Part shown: in pieces, positions 1 to 9,451 of the stretch
Numbering within the stretch: position 1 is the stretch's first letter
Layout of the letters: every line of letters starts with the position of its first letter
From: Polynucleobacter victoriensis
GTDB taxonomy: Bacteria; Pseudomonadota; Gammaproteobacteria; Burkholderiales; Burkholderiaceae
Direction of reading: 5' to 3'
NCBI RefSeq assembly: GCF_900187875.1
Contig: NZ_FYEX01000001.1
Location: forward strand, 682,001-746,000
DNA: 64,000 bases
Translations under genes and position numbers: made by a program
The notes under the pieces: model-generated
The model's database searches: none
What the model was told of the DNA's origin: nothing
What the model saw: the letters and a program-made list of their open reading frames with translations, nothing else

Positions 1-645
1 CTTCTCTTCTACCACTTCACCTGGATGTATCTCACCATCAGAAGTATGACGATAAGACTCATTGTCTTTCATATACTCAGGCAATAAGTGGCGACGATTT
101 GAGGTGGCATAAATCAAGATGTTATCCACTTGAGCAGCTACAGAACCATCTAAAGCTGACTTTAAAGATTTGTATCCTGACTCACCATCTTCAAAAGATA
201 AGTCGTCGCAAAAAATAATGAATCGCTCAGGACGATTAGCCAAAATATCTGTCAAATCGCCCAAATCTGTTAGATGTTCTTTATCAACTTCAACCAGTCT
301 TAGCCCTTTGCCTGAAAACTCATTCAAACATGCTTTGATCAAAGATGACTTACCAGTACCTCTCGCGCCAGTTAATAAAACGTTATTAGCAGGCCTACCA
401 TCTACAAAATGTTTTGTATTGGAATAAATTTGATCTTTCTGACGATCAATATGCTGTAAGTCGTTAAATGAAATATTCGACGTGTGTTTAACAGCTTGTA
501 AGTACCCTAACTTACCAAAAAGAGTATCTTTGCGGCGCCAGCGAAAGGCAACAGAAGACTTCCAATCATCTTCTGTTAATTGCCTAGGCATCCACTCATC
601 AAGTCTTTGCAACAAGTGATCAAGACGCTCTAATTGATTAGACAT
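1..645 (-). CDS. DUF815 family AAA+ ATPase (3' end outside window)
   Basis: Partial gene: 215 codons are in the window and the C-terminus lies beyond the left edge. The ATG at 643-645 gives a protein starting MSNQLERLDHLL. A Walker A motif GARGTGKS is at about residues 93-100 and a Walker B segment RFIIFCDD at about 141-148. The order N-terminal helical part, P-loop, Walker B and a downstream YATSNRRHL segment (sensor-1-like) fits the DUF815 group of single-domain AAA+ ATPases. Their molecular role is not established. It lies 14 bases downstream of argJ on the same strand, an arrangement I recall as common in Burkholderiales. Family is confident; the function is unknown. Confidence 0.85.
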   Translation of the reverse strand, partial: MSNQLERLDHLLQRLDEWMPRQLTEDDWKSSVAFRWRRKDTLFGKLGYLQAVKHTSNISFNDLQHIDRQKDQIYSNTKHFVDGRPANNVLLTGARGTGKSSLIKACLNEFSGKGLRLVEVDKEHLTDLGDLTDILANRPERFIIFCDDLSFEDGESGYKSLKSALDGSVAAQVDNILIYATSNRRHLLPEYMKDNESYRHTSDGEIHPGEVVEEK

Positions 646-659
646 AACTTTAGATCAGC

Positions 660-1895
660 TTAAGAACGATAATCCGCATTAATAGAAACATACTCGTGAG
701 ATAGATCACAAGTCCAAACTGTTTGAGTTGCCGCACCCCTACCCAAATCAGCCTTTACCTTGATTTCTGCTTTTTTCATCACGCGTTGACCATCCTCTTC
801 TTTATAGTCAGGATGACGTCCACCATTTTTAGCTACCCACACATCATCTAGCCATAACTGCACGCCACTAACATCTAAATCAGCAATCCCTGCATAACCA
901 ATTGCAGCCAAGATACGGCCTAAGTTAGGATCACTAGCAAAAAAAGCAGTTTTAACGAGCGGAGAGTGAGCAATGGCTTCAGCAACTTGTTTGCACTCAG
1001 CTACCGTTTTGCCACCATCAATTTGAATGGTAATAAATTTAGTGGCACCTTCGCCATCACGCACAATCATTTGAGCTAATTGCTGACTGATTTCAATCAA
1101 GGCTTGGCGGAAGGCATGAAACGCTGAACCACTTGAAGGAATCTCAACACCACTAGCACCTGTTGCCATGACAATGAATGAATCATTCGTGGATGTATCA
1201 CCGTCGATAGTGATTGCATTAAATGATAAATCTGCTGCCTCAGTAGTTAGTTGTTGTAACAACGCTTGAGAAACTTTTGCATCGGTACCGACATATCCCA
1301 ACATGGTTGCCATGTTGGGATGAATCATTCCAGCACCTTTACTGATACCAGTTAAAGTGATTGTTTGACCGTTAATTTGTACTTGCTTAGATGCAGCCTT
1401 GGGCTGAGTATCTGTTGTCATGATTGATTCAGCCGCATTGAACCAATTATCAGCCTCTAAACGACTAATTGCTTGAGGCATTGCAGCCACAACCTTCTCA
1501 ACGGGCAAAGGCTCAAGAATCACACCCGTTGAAAAAGGCAAAACCTGTTCACGCTTCAATCCCATCAGCTTTGCTAATTCATCACATGTCTTAATAGCAT
1601 TTTGATAACCAGGCTCACCTGTACCCGCATTAGCGTTACCAGTGTTGACAACTAAAGCCCTAACCTCAAGACCAGCTTTATTTGTAGCTGCCAAATGCTC
1701 TCTACAAATTTGCACTGGGGCTGCACAAAAACGATTTTTGGTAAATACACCAGCAACGCTAGAACCAGCAGGCAATTCAATTACCAATACATCCTTGCGA
1801 CCAGGTCTTTTAATACCTGCTTCGGCATGACCTAAACGCAAACCATTAACCGGTTTTAAATCACTAGCAATCGGTAAAGGAGAATTAACTGACAT
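660..1895 (-). CDS. argJ: Bifunctional glutamate N-acetyltransferase/amino-acid acetyltransferase ArgJ
   Basis: ArgJ moves the acetyl group from N-acetylornithine to glutamate in cyclic arginine biosynthesis, and in many bacteria also makes N-acetylglutamate from acetyl-CoA. The 411-residue length is typical. The self-cleavage site is visible as NMATML, with Thr197 the expected nucleophile and new N-terminus of the beta chain. The upstream NTGNANAGTG and SKGAGMI motifs and the C-terminal segment ending VSINADYRS are also family hallmarks. It follows secA by 16 bases on the same strand and precedes the DUF815 gene. Whether it has the second (synthase) activity cannot be told from sequence alone. 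Confidence 0.96.
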   Translation of the reverse strand: MSVNSPLPIASDLKPVNGLRLGHAEAGIKRPGRKDVLVIELPAGSSVAGVFTKNRFCAAPVQICREHLAATNKAGLEVRALVVNTGNANAGTGEPGYQNAIKTCDELAKLMGLKREQVLPFSTGVILEPLPVEKVVAAMPQAISRLEADNWFNAAESIMTTDTQPKAASKQVQINGQTITLTGISKGAGMIHPNMATMLGYVGTDAKVSQALLQQLTTEAADLSFNAITIDGDTSTNDSFIVMATGASGVEIPSSGSAFHAFRQALIEISQQLAQMIVRDGEGATKFITIQIDGGKTVAECKQVAEAIAHSPLVKTAFFASDPNLGRILAAIGYAGIADLDVSGVQLWLDDVWVAKNGGRHPDYKEEDGQRVMKKAEIKVKADLGRGAATQTVWTCDLSHEYVSINADYRS

Positions 1896-1911
1896 ATTGA
1901 TTCATTCTTTA

Positions 1912-4671
1912 TTAGTTAAGCTGGCCATGGCACTGCTTGTATTTTTTGCCACTACCACAAGGACATGGGTCATTTCGCCCAACCTTTGAACCAGACTGCA
2001 TTGGTTGTTGCGCTGCTTGTTGAGTAGATTCTTCAGATTCATTTGCATCAGCAGAATTAGCATCAGCATGTTGATACTGAACACCTTTTACATCAGCCAA
2101 ATCTTCTTGGATAGATTCAGAGGCTTGCTCTAATTCAGCTGCAGTTTGGATCTTCACAACCATGATCGTACGTGTTACATCTAATTTCACGCTATCTAAT
2201 AAACGTGCAAACAATTCAAATGCTTCACGACGATACTCTTGCTTAGGATCTTTTTGAGCATATCCACGTAAGTGAATACCTTGGCGCAAATGATCTAATG
2301 CTGCTAAATGTTCTCTCCAATGAGTATCTAAACTATATAAAGTTACAGAACGCTCAAAGTTAGCAAAAGATTCTCTACCAACCATTGCAACTTTGCTGTC
2401 ATAGGCATTCTTAGCAGCTTCTAGCACTTTAACAAGTAACTCATCAGTTTCAATTGAATCAGCCGCATCAATTTCAGACTGAAGATCAACACTGACACCC
2501 CACTCGCTAGTTAGCACTTGAGTCAAGCCAGCAACATCCCATTGCTCAACAACCGAGCCTTGCGGAATGTACTCATGAAATAAATCAGTGAAATATGATT
2601 CGCGCAAATTAGCAATCAATTCACCAACATCTTTTGATTCTAGAACTTCGTTACGCAGTCTATAAACTTCTTTACGTTGATCATTAGCCACGTCATCGTA
2701 TTGCAATAATTGCTTACGAATATCAAAGTTACGCGCCTCCACCTTGCGTTGCGCAGATTCAATTGAGCGCGTCACCATGCCCGCTTCAATTGGTTCACCC
2801 TCAGGCATGCGCAGGCGATCCATGATTGCTTTTAATCTTTCACCGGCAAAGATACGTAGCAGTGCATCATCTAATGACAAATAGAATCTTGAAGAACCAG
2901 GGTCGCCTTGACGACCAGAACGGCCTCTTAATTGATTGTCAACACGACGACTTTCATGGCGCTCTGTACCGATGATATGTAAACCACCTGCAGACACCAC
3001 ATGGTCATGTAGACCTTGCCATTCATCATGCAACTTTTGAATACGTGATTTTTTATCTGCATCAGCAATTGCAGCATCAGCTTCAATTAATGCTGCTTGC
3101 TTTTCAACGTTACCACCCAAAACGATGTCAGTACCACGACCCGCCATATTCGTAGCAATCGTGATCATCTTTGGTCGACCAGCCTGAGCAATGATCTCAG
3201 CCTCGCGCGCGTGCTGTTTGGCATTGAGCACTTGATGTGGTAACTGTGCCTTGTCTAACAAAGATGAAATTAATTCTGAATTTTCAATCGAAGTCGTACC
3301 AACCAATACTGGTTGACCACGTTCGTAACAATCTTGAATATCTTTAATAACTGCGTTGTAACGCTCCATCGATGAGCGATAGATTTGATCCTGCTTATCA
3401 ATACGTGCATTGATGCGATTAGGAGGAACAATGACAGTCTCAAGACCATAAATCTCCTGAAACTCATATGCTTCAGTATCTGCAGTACCTGTCATACCAG
3501 CCAACTTGCCGTACATGCGGAAGTAGTTCTGGAATGTAATAGTGGCCAACGTGCGGTTCTCATGCTGAATTGCCACACCCTCTTTGGCCTCTACTGCTTG
3601 ATGCAAACCATCAGACCAACGACGACCTTGCATCAAACGACCAGTGAACTCATCAACGATGATAACTTCGCCATTTTGAACGACGTAATGCTGATCTTTA
3701 TTGAATAAGGTATGAGCACGTAGGGCTGCATACACATGGTGCATCAAAGTAATATTTTGTGGTGCGTAAAGTGACTCACCCTCTTTGATCAAGCCTAACT
3801 TCGTTAACGCTTGCTCGGCTTTCTCATGACCAGTTTCTGTCAAAAATACCTGATGACTCTTTTCATCAACGATGTAATCGCCAGGAGTAACAATGCCTGT
3901 ACCATCCGCTTTTTCTTCACCGATTTGACGCGTCAGATACTGCGGCAAGGCATTCATGGTGACATACACATCTGTATGGTCTTCAGCTTGACCAGAGATG
4001 ATTAATGGCGTGCGAGCCTCGTCAATCAGAATTGAGTCAACTTCGTCCACAATCGCATAAGCCAAACCACGCTGCACACGCTGGTCCAAGTCCTGAACCA
4101 TGTTGTCACGCAAATAATCAAAACCAAACTCGTTATTGGTACCGTAGGTAATATCTGAACCATAAGCCTTTTGTTTAGCTTCGTGATCCATTTGAGATAA
4201 ATTAATCCCAACAGTTAAACCAAGGAAGTTATATAACTTCGCCATCCACTCAGCATCTCGCTGTGCCAAGTAATCGTTAACTGTTACAACATGTACACCA
4301 CGACCAGATAGTGCATTTAAATAAACTGGCAATGTCGCCGTAAGAGTTTTACCCTCACCTGTTCGCATTTCTGCAATCTTGCCTTGGTGTAGGGCAATAC
4401 CACCGATCATTTGGACATCAAAGTGACGCATGCCCATCACACGCTTACTCGCCTCACGAACTACAGCAAATACCTCAGGCAAAATATCATCTAAAGTCTG
4501 ACCAGCAGCTAATTTGGACTTGAATTCACTTGTTTTAGCTTGCAATGCAGCATCGTCAAGCAAGGTCATACCCTGCTCTAGACTATTAATCTGAGCGACA
4601 ATGCGCTTATATTGTTTTAAGAGCCGATCATTTCGGCTGCCAAATATTTTCTTAAGAAGACCAGTAACCAT
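1912..4671 (-). CDS. secA: Preprotein translocase ATPase SecA
   Basis: Motor ATPase that drives unfolded preproteins through SecYEG. The 919-residue protein has Walker A RTGEGKT at about residues 103-109, a DEVDSILIDEART segment (Walker B/DEAD-like) near 210, the TNMAGRGTDI motif, the RGRSGRQGDPG motif, and a C-terminal zinc-binding tail with Cys903, Cys905, Cys914 and His915, used for SecB and lipid contact. The start MVTGLLKKIFGSRNDRLLK matches the usual beta-proteobacterial N-terminus. Its ATG shares two bases with the ATG of the divergent DUF721 gene (4669-4672 reads CATG). No good Shine-Dalgarno sequence is visible upstream. Confidence 0.98.
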   Translation of the reverse strand: MVTGLLKKIFGSRNDRLLKQYKRIVAQINSLEQGMTLLDDAALQAKTSEFKSKLAAGQTLDDILPEVFAVVREASKRVMGMRHFDVQMIGGIALHQGKIAEMRTGEGKTLTATLPVYLNALSGRGVHVVTVNDYLAQRDAEWMAKLYNFLGLTVGINLSQMDHEAKQKAYGSDITYGTNNEFGFDYLRDNMVQDLDQRVQRGLAYAIVDEVDSILIDEARTPLIISGQAEDHTDVYVTMNALPQYLTRQIGEEKADGTGIVTPGDYIVDEKSHQVFLTETGHEKAEQALTKLGLIKEGESLYAPQNITLMHHVYAALRAHTLFNKDQHYVVQNGEVIIVDEFTGRLMQGRRWSDGLHQAVEAKEGVAIQHENRTLATITFQNYFRMYGKLAGMTGTADTEAYEFQEIYGLETVIVPPNRINARIDKQDQIYRSSMERYNAVIKDIQDCYERGQPVLVGTTSIENSELISSLLDKAQLPHQVLNAKQHAREAEIIAQAGRPKMITIATNMAGRGTDIVLGGNVEKQAALIEADAAIADADKKSRIQKLHDEWQGLHDHVVSAGGLHIIGTERHESRRVDNQLRGRSGRQGDPGSSRFYLSLDDALLRIFAGERLKAIMDRLRMPEGEPIEAGMVTRSIESAQRKVEARNFDIRKQLLQYDDVANDQRKEVYRLRNEVLESKDVGELIANLRESYFTDLFHEYIPQGSVVEQWDVAGLTQVLTSEWGVSVDLQSEIDAADSIETDELLVKVLEAAKNAYDSKVAMVGRESFANFERSVTLYSLDTHWREHLAALDHLRQGIHLRGYAQKDPKQEYRREAFELFARLLDSVKLDVTRTIMVVKIQTAAELEQASESIQEDLADVKGVQYQHADANSADANESEESTQQAAQQPMQSGSKVGRNDPCPCGSGKKYKQCHGQLN

Positions 4672-5188
4672 GACTTTTGCGAGGAAATTTAAGCCTCAAA
4701 GTTTAGCACCCGGAAGGGGTTCTGCGAATGCTCGCGAGGCATTAGATTGCATTGAAGAAAATAGCCCTCTAGGAGAAATTCTTCAAAAAGCTGAAAACAG
4801 CCTTCTTTTGCAGCAGGCTTTAAGGCTCAGCCTCAATAAAAATGGGCTTGAGAAGGCTGCTGACCTTGTCAAAGTTGGTGGTTTTTCTGAAGGCAACGGA
4901 GAACTAAAGATCTATACCAATCACTCCACTGTAGCCACTAGATTGCAACAAAAACTGCCTTCAATCCTATTAAATCTTCAAGAACAGGGTTGGGCTGTAC
5001 AGTTTTTAAGCATCAAACAGTCTCCCAAAGAGCTCTCGATAGATGGGCTAAATAGCGATCATTACTCCAATAAACCGCCTGTTTTTACAGAAGTTGCTCA
5101 AAAATCATGGGCGGGCTTACTCGACAAACTAGATGGGGAATCACCGCTCAAAGCTGCGGTAAGAAATCTTCTTAAGCGAAGAAGATGA
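4670..5188 (+). CDS. DUF721 (DciA-like) protein
   Basis: A 172-residue protein with the DUF721 pattern: an N-terminal helical segment (ALDCIEENSPLGEILQKAE), then a small alpha/beta domain containing LKIYTNHSTVATRLQQKLP. DciA, the replicative helicase loader of many bacteria, belongs to this family, so a role in DnaB loading is possible but is inference here. I chose the ATG at 4670 rather than the in-frame ATG at 4601: the extra 23 residues are only the reverse complement of the secA start region and do not resemble the family. It is divergent from secA and faces lpxC. Confidence 0.75.
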   Translation: MTFARKFKPQSLAPGRGSANAREALDCIEENSPLGEILQKAENSLLLQQALRLSLNKNGLEKAADLVKVGGFSEGNGELKIYTNHSTVATRLQQKLPSILLNLQEQGWAVQFLSIKQSPKELSIDGLNSDHYSNKPPVFTEVAQKSWAGLLDKLDGESPLKAAVRNLLKRRR

Positions 5189-5226
5189 AATTAAAGCTGT
5201 ATTTAGATATTTTTAAGTAAACTTAA

Positions 5227-5247
5227 AAGAAGTTAATAAAACTTCTT
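5227..5247. terminator. Weak AT-rich hairpin between convergent genes
   Basis: An 8-base stem (AAGAAGTT/AACTTCTT) with a 5-base loop lies between the DUF721 gene and lpxC, which converge. The stem is AT-rich and has no long T run on either strand, so termination is only a possibility. A second short inverted pair, TTTTAAG/CTTAAAA, lies just to its left. Confidence 0.3.
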
Positions 5248-5256
5248 AAAGCCAAT

Positions 5257-6174
5257 CTAGGCAAAAAGAGGTCTACCTGCCTGTATGTAAGCCTTAGGTG
5301 CGTCTGCTTCACTAAAAGTACAAACTTCATATGAAGTTGGGTCGGCAAACATGGCTCGCAATAGAGCATTATTCATGGCATGACCAGATTTTTCAGCAAC
5401 ATAAGCACCGACAATTGGATGACCAGCCAAATACAAATCGCCAATAGCATCCAAGATTTTGTGGCGCACAAACTCATCGTCATAACGTAGTTCTTCGTTA
5501 TTTAAAATGCGGTGCTCATCCAAAACAATCGCATTATCTAGACTACCGCCACGAGCCAAGCCCATCTCTCGCAAAGCCTCTACTTCATGGGCAAAGCCAA
5601 AAGTTCTAGCACGGCCAATCTCTCTAGCATATGTACTATCAGCAAAGTCAATCACATGCCTTTGCCCAGTCTTATCGACCGCGGGATGCTTGAAGTCAAT
5701 TGTGAAATCTAACTTATATCCATTGAATGGCTCTAGCCTTGCCAATTTACCGGCATCCCTAACTTCAATTGGCTTTTTAATCACAATAAATTGGCGTGGA
5801 GCATCTTGTTCTTGCAAACCAGCAGACTCAATCAAAAACAAAAATGAAGCTGCACTACCATCCATGATCGGCACTTCTTCACAATCTAACTCAATAATGA
5901 GGTTATCAATACCTAAGCCCGCACAACCTGAAAGCAAATGCTCAACAGTCGACACTCTTGTGTCACCGTTTTGCAAAACAGTGGCTAAGCGCGTATCAGT
6001 AACTGCATGAGCTTGGGCTTTAATACCTAATGAATTAGGTATATCAACCCTATGAAAAATAATTCCAGTATTGATCGGGGCTGGGCTTAATTTCAACGTC
6101 ACCTTACGGCCCGTATGCAAACCTATGCCTACAGTTTTAACAGGAGCCGCAATGGTGCGTTGATTTAACATCAT
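5257..6174 (-). CDS. lpxC: UDP-3-O-acyl-N-acetylglucosamine deacetylase LpxC
   Basis: Committed zinc-dependent step of lipid A synthesis. The 305-residue length and residue numbering match the E. coli enzyme: the zinc ligands His79 (in STVEHLLSG), His238 and Asp242 (in HKILDAIGD), plus the catalytic His265 (in KSGHAMNN), are all present, and so is Glu78. It is the last gene of the dcw cluster, 12 bases downstream of the peroxiredoxin gene, as in other Burkholderiales. The first two codons are both ATG, so the start could be one codon later. Confidence 0.97.
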   Translation of the reverse strand: MMLNQRTIAAPVKTVGIGLHTGRKVTLKLSPAPINTGIIFHRVDIPNSLGIKAQAHAVTDTRLATVLQNGDTRVSTVEHLLSGCAGLGIDNLIIELDCEEVPIMDGSAASFLFLIESAGLQEQDAPRQFIVIKKPIEVRDAGKLARLEPFNGYKLDFTIDFKHPAVDKTGQRHVIDFADSTYAREIGRARTFGFAHEVEALREMGLARGGSLDNAIVLDEHRILNNEELRYDDEFVRHKILDAIGDLYLAGHPIVGAYVAEKSGHAMNNALLRAMFADPTSYEVCTFSEADAPKAYIQAGRPLFA

Positions 6175-6186
6175 TATTTATATTAA

Positions 6187-6687
6187 TTAGAGTGCTTTTA
6201 ATGCAGAAGCTGCATCACTCACTTCAAATTTACCAGGTCCTTCAACGGCTAAATGTTTAACCACACCGTTATCAACAATCATCAAATAACGTTGTGAACG
6301 AACACCTAAACCACGAGCTGTTAGATCTAATTCCAAGCCTAACTTTTTCGTGAGCTCACCAGAACCATCAGCCATCATTCGTACTTTGCCATTAACCTTT
6401 TGATCTTTACCCCAAGCACCCATCACAAAAGCGTCATTCACAGACAAACACCAAATTTCATCAACGCCTTTTGCTTTAATCGCATCATACTGAGCAACAT
6501 AACCAGGGACATGTTGTGCAGAGCATGTTGGCGTAAATGCACCAGGTAAACCAAAAATAACAATCTTCTTACCTGCTGTTAATTTGCTTACTTCAAAAGC
6601 ATTAGGCCCTACAGAGCATCCCTCAGTAGCAACCTCTAAAAACTCATGAATTGTTGCATTAGGTAGTTGTTGTCCTACAGTAATCAT
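6187..6687 (-). CDS. Peroxiredoxin (Prx5/AhpE-like redoxin)
   Basis: Thiol peroxidase of the Prx5 type, 166 residues. The active-site motif PGAFTPTCS places the peroxidatic cysteine at Cys55. Other cysteines are Cys24 and Cys80, and there is no C-terminal glutaredoxin domain, so reduction by a separate thioredoxin or glutaredoxin is likely. The SQRYLMIVDNGVVKHLAVE segment is typical of the family. It sits between ftsZ and lpxC; I recall this insertion into the dcw cluster from other Burkholderiales, so it is not unusual. A well-placed purine-rich site (GGAGACA) precedes the ATG. Confidence 0.93.
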   Translation of the reverse strand: MITVGQQLPNATIHEFLEVATEGCSVGPNAFEVSKLTAGKKIVIFGLPGAFTPTCSAQHVPGYVAQYDAIKAKGVDEIWCLSVNDAFVMGAWGKDQKVNGKVRMMADGSGELTKKLGLELDLTARGLGVRSQRYLMIVDNGVVKHLAVEGPGKFEVSDAASALKAL

Positions 6688-6754
6688 TTTTTGTCTCCAT
6701 CAAAAATTAAGGCTATTTATTAATAGCAATTATTGGCATTTATATTTGCCAGAA

Positions 6755-6828
6755 TACCGATGGTATCGCATGCGTCGTCATTTCGCAGGAGGCGCGTTAC
6801 CATCGGCATCTGTATGCCTTTGTTTTAT
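6755..6828. other. Structured inverted-repeat element between ftsZ and peroxiredoxin
   Basis: The arms CCGATGGTA (6757-6765) and TACCATCGG (6798-6806) form a 9-base stem. It continues after one mismatch with CGC/GCG and encloses TGCG...CGCA. Right after it lies a small hairpin GGCAT-CTGT-ATGCC, followed on the plus strand by TTTGTTTT. On the minus strand, where all flanking genes are transcribed, no T run follows, so it is not a textbook terminator there. It could be an mRNA processing or stabilising structure between ftsZ and the peroxiredoxin gene, or a small repeat element. I saw no second copy in this window. Confidence 0.5.
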
Positions 6829-6855
6829 ATAGATTTTCTAAATTACTATGTATTC

Positions 6856-8148
6856 TTAGTCAGCTTGCTTGCGCAAAAAGGCTGGAATATCGTAGTAATC
6901 AGCACCCTTATCCATCATTGCTTGTGCTTCTGGTGAGCTATTCGCACCCAAACGTGGTTCAGCAGATTCACGATTGCTGCGAAAAACCTTAGGCACATCA
7001 TACTTAGCATAATCAGAAGCAGAGCTTGCTGGCATTACTGGAGCAGGAGCGGCCGCAGTATTTGCCATTGCCATTGAAGCAGTAGCACTTTGCGGAGCAA
7101 ATGAACTCAAGTCAGCCATCGTTGGCGCTGCATCATAAGTACCTGTTGCTTGTGTATTACGCCAAATTACTTCTGGTTGCTTTTCTTTACGCTTACCACC
7201 ATTCAAACCAGTAGCAACTACTGTTACACGTAATGCATCACCCAAGCTTTCGTCATAAACAGTACCAAAAATAACAGTAGCATCATCAGCAGCGTAGCCA
7301 CGAATAGCACCCATTACTTCACGAGTTTCTGACAACTTGAGAGAACGACTTGCAGTGATGTTTACCAACACACCGCGAGCACCTGATAGATCAACACCTT
7401 CTAACAATGGTGATGCAACAGCAGCTTCAGCAGCTAAACGAGCACGGTCCATACCAGATACAGTTGCCGTACCCATCATCGCTTTACCTTGCTCACTCAT
7501 CACAGTTTTCACGTCTTCAAAGTCAACGTTGATCAAACCTTGTTCATTGATGATTTCAGCAATGCCAGCAACAGCGTTATGCAATACGTCATCTGCACAA
7601 CCAAATGCTTTATCCATCTCAGCATCTTCGCCCATTACTTCAAATAGTTTTTCATTGAGAACAACAATCAATGAATCTACATAGTTTTCCAACTCATGAG
7701 CACCCGCCTCAGCAACTTTAGCGCGCTTAGAACCTTCAAAGTCAAATGGCTTGCTAATCACACCAACAGTCAAGATACCCATTTCTTTAGCTACTTGAGC
7801 AACGATTGGGCCTGCACCTGTACCTGTACCACCACCCATACCTGCAGTGATAAATACCATGTGTGCACCTTGTAGAGCATCAGCAATACGAGCTTTAGCT
7901 TCTACTGCTGAAGATGCACCTACTTCAGGTTTAGCGCCAGCACCAAGACCAGTGGCACCCAACTGGATATTAAGACCTGCTTTAGAACGTTGAAGTGCAC
8001 CTGCATCTGTGTTCATGCAAATGAACTCAACACCTTGTACACCACGACGAATCATGTGCTGCACAGCGTTACCGCCTGCACCGCCCACGCCGACCACTTT
8101 AATAATGGTCTTACCCGCCGGTTCTGTATCTAACATTTCAAATTCCAT
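6856..8148 (-). CDS. ftsZ: Cell division GTPase FtsZ
   Basis: Tubulin-like GTPase that builds the Z ring. The signature GGGTGTGAGP begins at residue 105, and the N-terminal GGAGGNAV nucleotide-binding segment is at about 22-29. The GTPase and C-terminal tubulin folds span roughly residues 12-320. After these comes an Ala/Pro-rich linker of about 90 residues and the conserved tail YDIPAFLRKQAD, which binds FtsA and ZipA-type partners. A strong Shine-Dalgarno sequence (AAGGAGG) precedes the ATG, more pronounced than for most genes of the cluster, which fits the high FtsZ requirement. It lies 64 bases downstream of ftsA. Confidence 0.98.
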   Translation of the reverse strand: MEFEMLDTEPAGKTIIKVVGVGGAGGNAVQHMIRRGVQGVEFICMNTDAGALQRSKAGLNIQLGATGLGAGAKPEVGASSAVEAKARIADALQGAHMVFITAGMGGGTGTGAGPIVAQVAKEMGILTVGVISKPFDFEGSKRAKVAEAGAHELENYVDSLIVVLNEKLFEVMGEDAEMDKAFGCADDVLHNAVAGIAEIINEQGLINVDFEDVKTVMSEQGKAMMGTATVSGMDRARLAAEAAVASPLLEGVDLSGARGVLVNITASRSLKLSETREVMGAIRGYAADDATVIFGTVYDESLGDALRVTVVATGLNGGKRKEKQPEVIWRNTQATGTYDAAPTMADLSSFAPQSATASMAMANTAAAPAPVMPASSASDYAKYDVPKVFRSNRESAEPRLGANSSPEAQAMMDKGADYYDIPAFLRKQAD

Positions 8149-8212
8149 ACTACCTCCTTATAACTACGGTTGACGACGACAAAATAAAAACTGCAATACT
8201 TAATTCTTAATA

Positions 8213-9451
8213 TCAAAAATTACCCATGAACCACTCACGCATACGCGACATAATGTTTTGCCACGTACCTGATTGAGCAACTCGACGACCACGTACTAAC
8301 TGCACGCGACCTTCCATTAACAAACCTAGACCCGTTGAATAACGAGGACTTCTTAAAATTTCACTCAGATGACCTTTGTACTCAGGCACACCTACGCGAG
8401 CCGGCTTAGCAAAAACTTCTTCCGCCAACTCAACTACGCCCGGCATTAATGCAGTACCCCCAGTTAACACGATTCCAGAAGAAACTAAATCTTCCATGCC
8501 TGAATCACGAACCACTTGACGCACCAAGCTCAGCAACTCTTCAACGCGCGGCTCAATTACTGCTGCCAATGCCTGACGTGACATTGAGCGTGCTTCACGA
8601 TCGCCAACACCTGGGACCTCAATACTTTCGTTTGGATTTGCCATGCTTTGGCGAGCAATGCCAAAATGAATCTTTAAGTCTTCCGCTTCAATCGTTGGTG
8701 TACGTAATGCCATTGCAATGTCATTAGTAATTTGATCACCAGCAATAGGAATCACGGCTGTGTGACGAATTGCACCTTGGCTGAAAATGGCGATGTCAGT
8801 TGTGCCGCCACCAATATCAACCAATACAACACCTAATTCTTTTTCATCTTCTGTTAATACAGCCACACTCGAAGCCAAAGGTTGCAAAATCAAGTCATTA
8901 ACTTCTAGACCGCAACGACGTACGCATTTCACAATGTTCTGTGCCGCACTTACAGCACCAGTAACAATATGTACTTTTACCTCTAGACGAATACCACTCA
9001 TACCAATAGGTTCACGCACATCCTCTTGTCCATCAATGATGAATTCTTGAGTAAGGATGTGAATAATTTGCTGATCAGTTGGAATATTGATTGCTTTTGC
9101 AGTCTCAATCACACGCTCTACATCACTTGGCGATACTTCTTTATCTCTAATTGCCACCATGCCTGTTGAGTTAAAGCTGTGAATATGGTTACCCGCGATA
9201 CCAGTAAAGACTTGTGCAATACGGCGATCAGCCATCACTTCTGCTTCTTCAAGCGCTTTCTGAATTGACTGAACAGTAGCTTCAATGTTGACCACAACAC
9301 CTTTTTTTAGGCCTTTTGATGCCACTTGACCAAGTCCAACAACATTGAACTGACCGTCAGGATTTAACTCAGCAACCAAAGCAACCACCTTGGATGTGCC
9401 AATATCCAAACCAACAATTAAATCTTTGGTGTCTTTACTAATTACGCTCAC
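8213..9451 (-). CDS. ftsA: Cell division actin-like protein FtsA
   Basis: Actin-fold ATPase that tethers FtsZ to the membrane. The 412-residue protein shows the phosphate-1 motif LIVGLDIGTSKV near residue 12, a VVLVDIGGGTTDIAIF phosphate-2 motif near 206, and the adenosine motif VLTGGTALMPGV. The C-terminal end MSRMREWFMGNF is an amphipathic helix, the usual membrane-targeting sequence. The start codon is GTG at 9449-9451 and overlaps the TGA of ftsQ by four bases, suggesting translational coupling. Confidence 0.97.
   Translation of the reverse strand: MSVISKDTKDLIVGLDIGTSKVVALVAELNPDGQFNVVGLGQVASKGLKKGVVVNIEATVQSIQKALEEAEVMADRRIAQVFTGIAGNHIHSFNSTGMVAIRDKEVSPSDVERVIETAKAINIPTDQQIIHILTQEFIIDGQEDVREPIGMSGIRLEVKVHIVTGAVSAAQNIVKCVRRCGLEVNDLILQPLASSVAVLTEDEKELGVVLVDIGGGTTDIAIFSQGAIRHTAVIPIAGDQITNDIAMALRTPTIEAEDLKIHFGIARQSMANPNESIEVPGVGDREARSMSRQALAAVIEPRVEELLSLVRQVVRDSGMEDLVSSGIVLTGGTALMPGVVELAEEVFAKPARVGVPEYKGHLSEILRSPRYSTGLGLLMEGRVQLVRGRRVAQSGTWQNIMSRMREWFMGNF

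Noticed and set aside
4601..4669. Upstream in-frame start for the DUF721 gene
   Set aside because: The extra residues are encoded by the reverse complement of the secA start region and do not resemble the family; the ATG at 4670 fits better.
6733..6936. Plus-strand frame across the hairpin and ftsZ 3' end
   Set aside because: It runs antisense to ftsZ, has no motif, and includes the folded element; likely a shadow.
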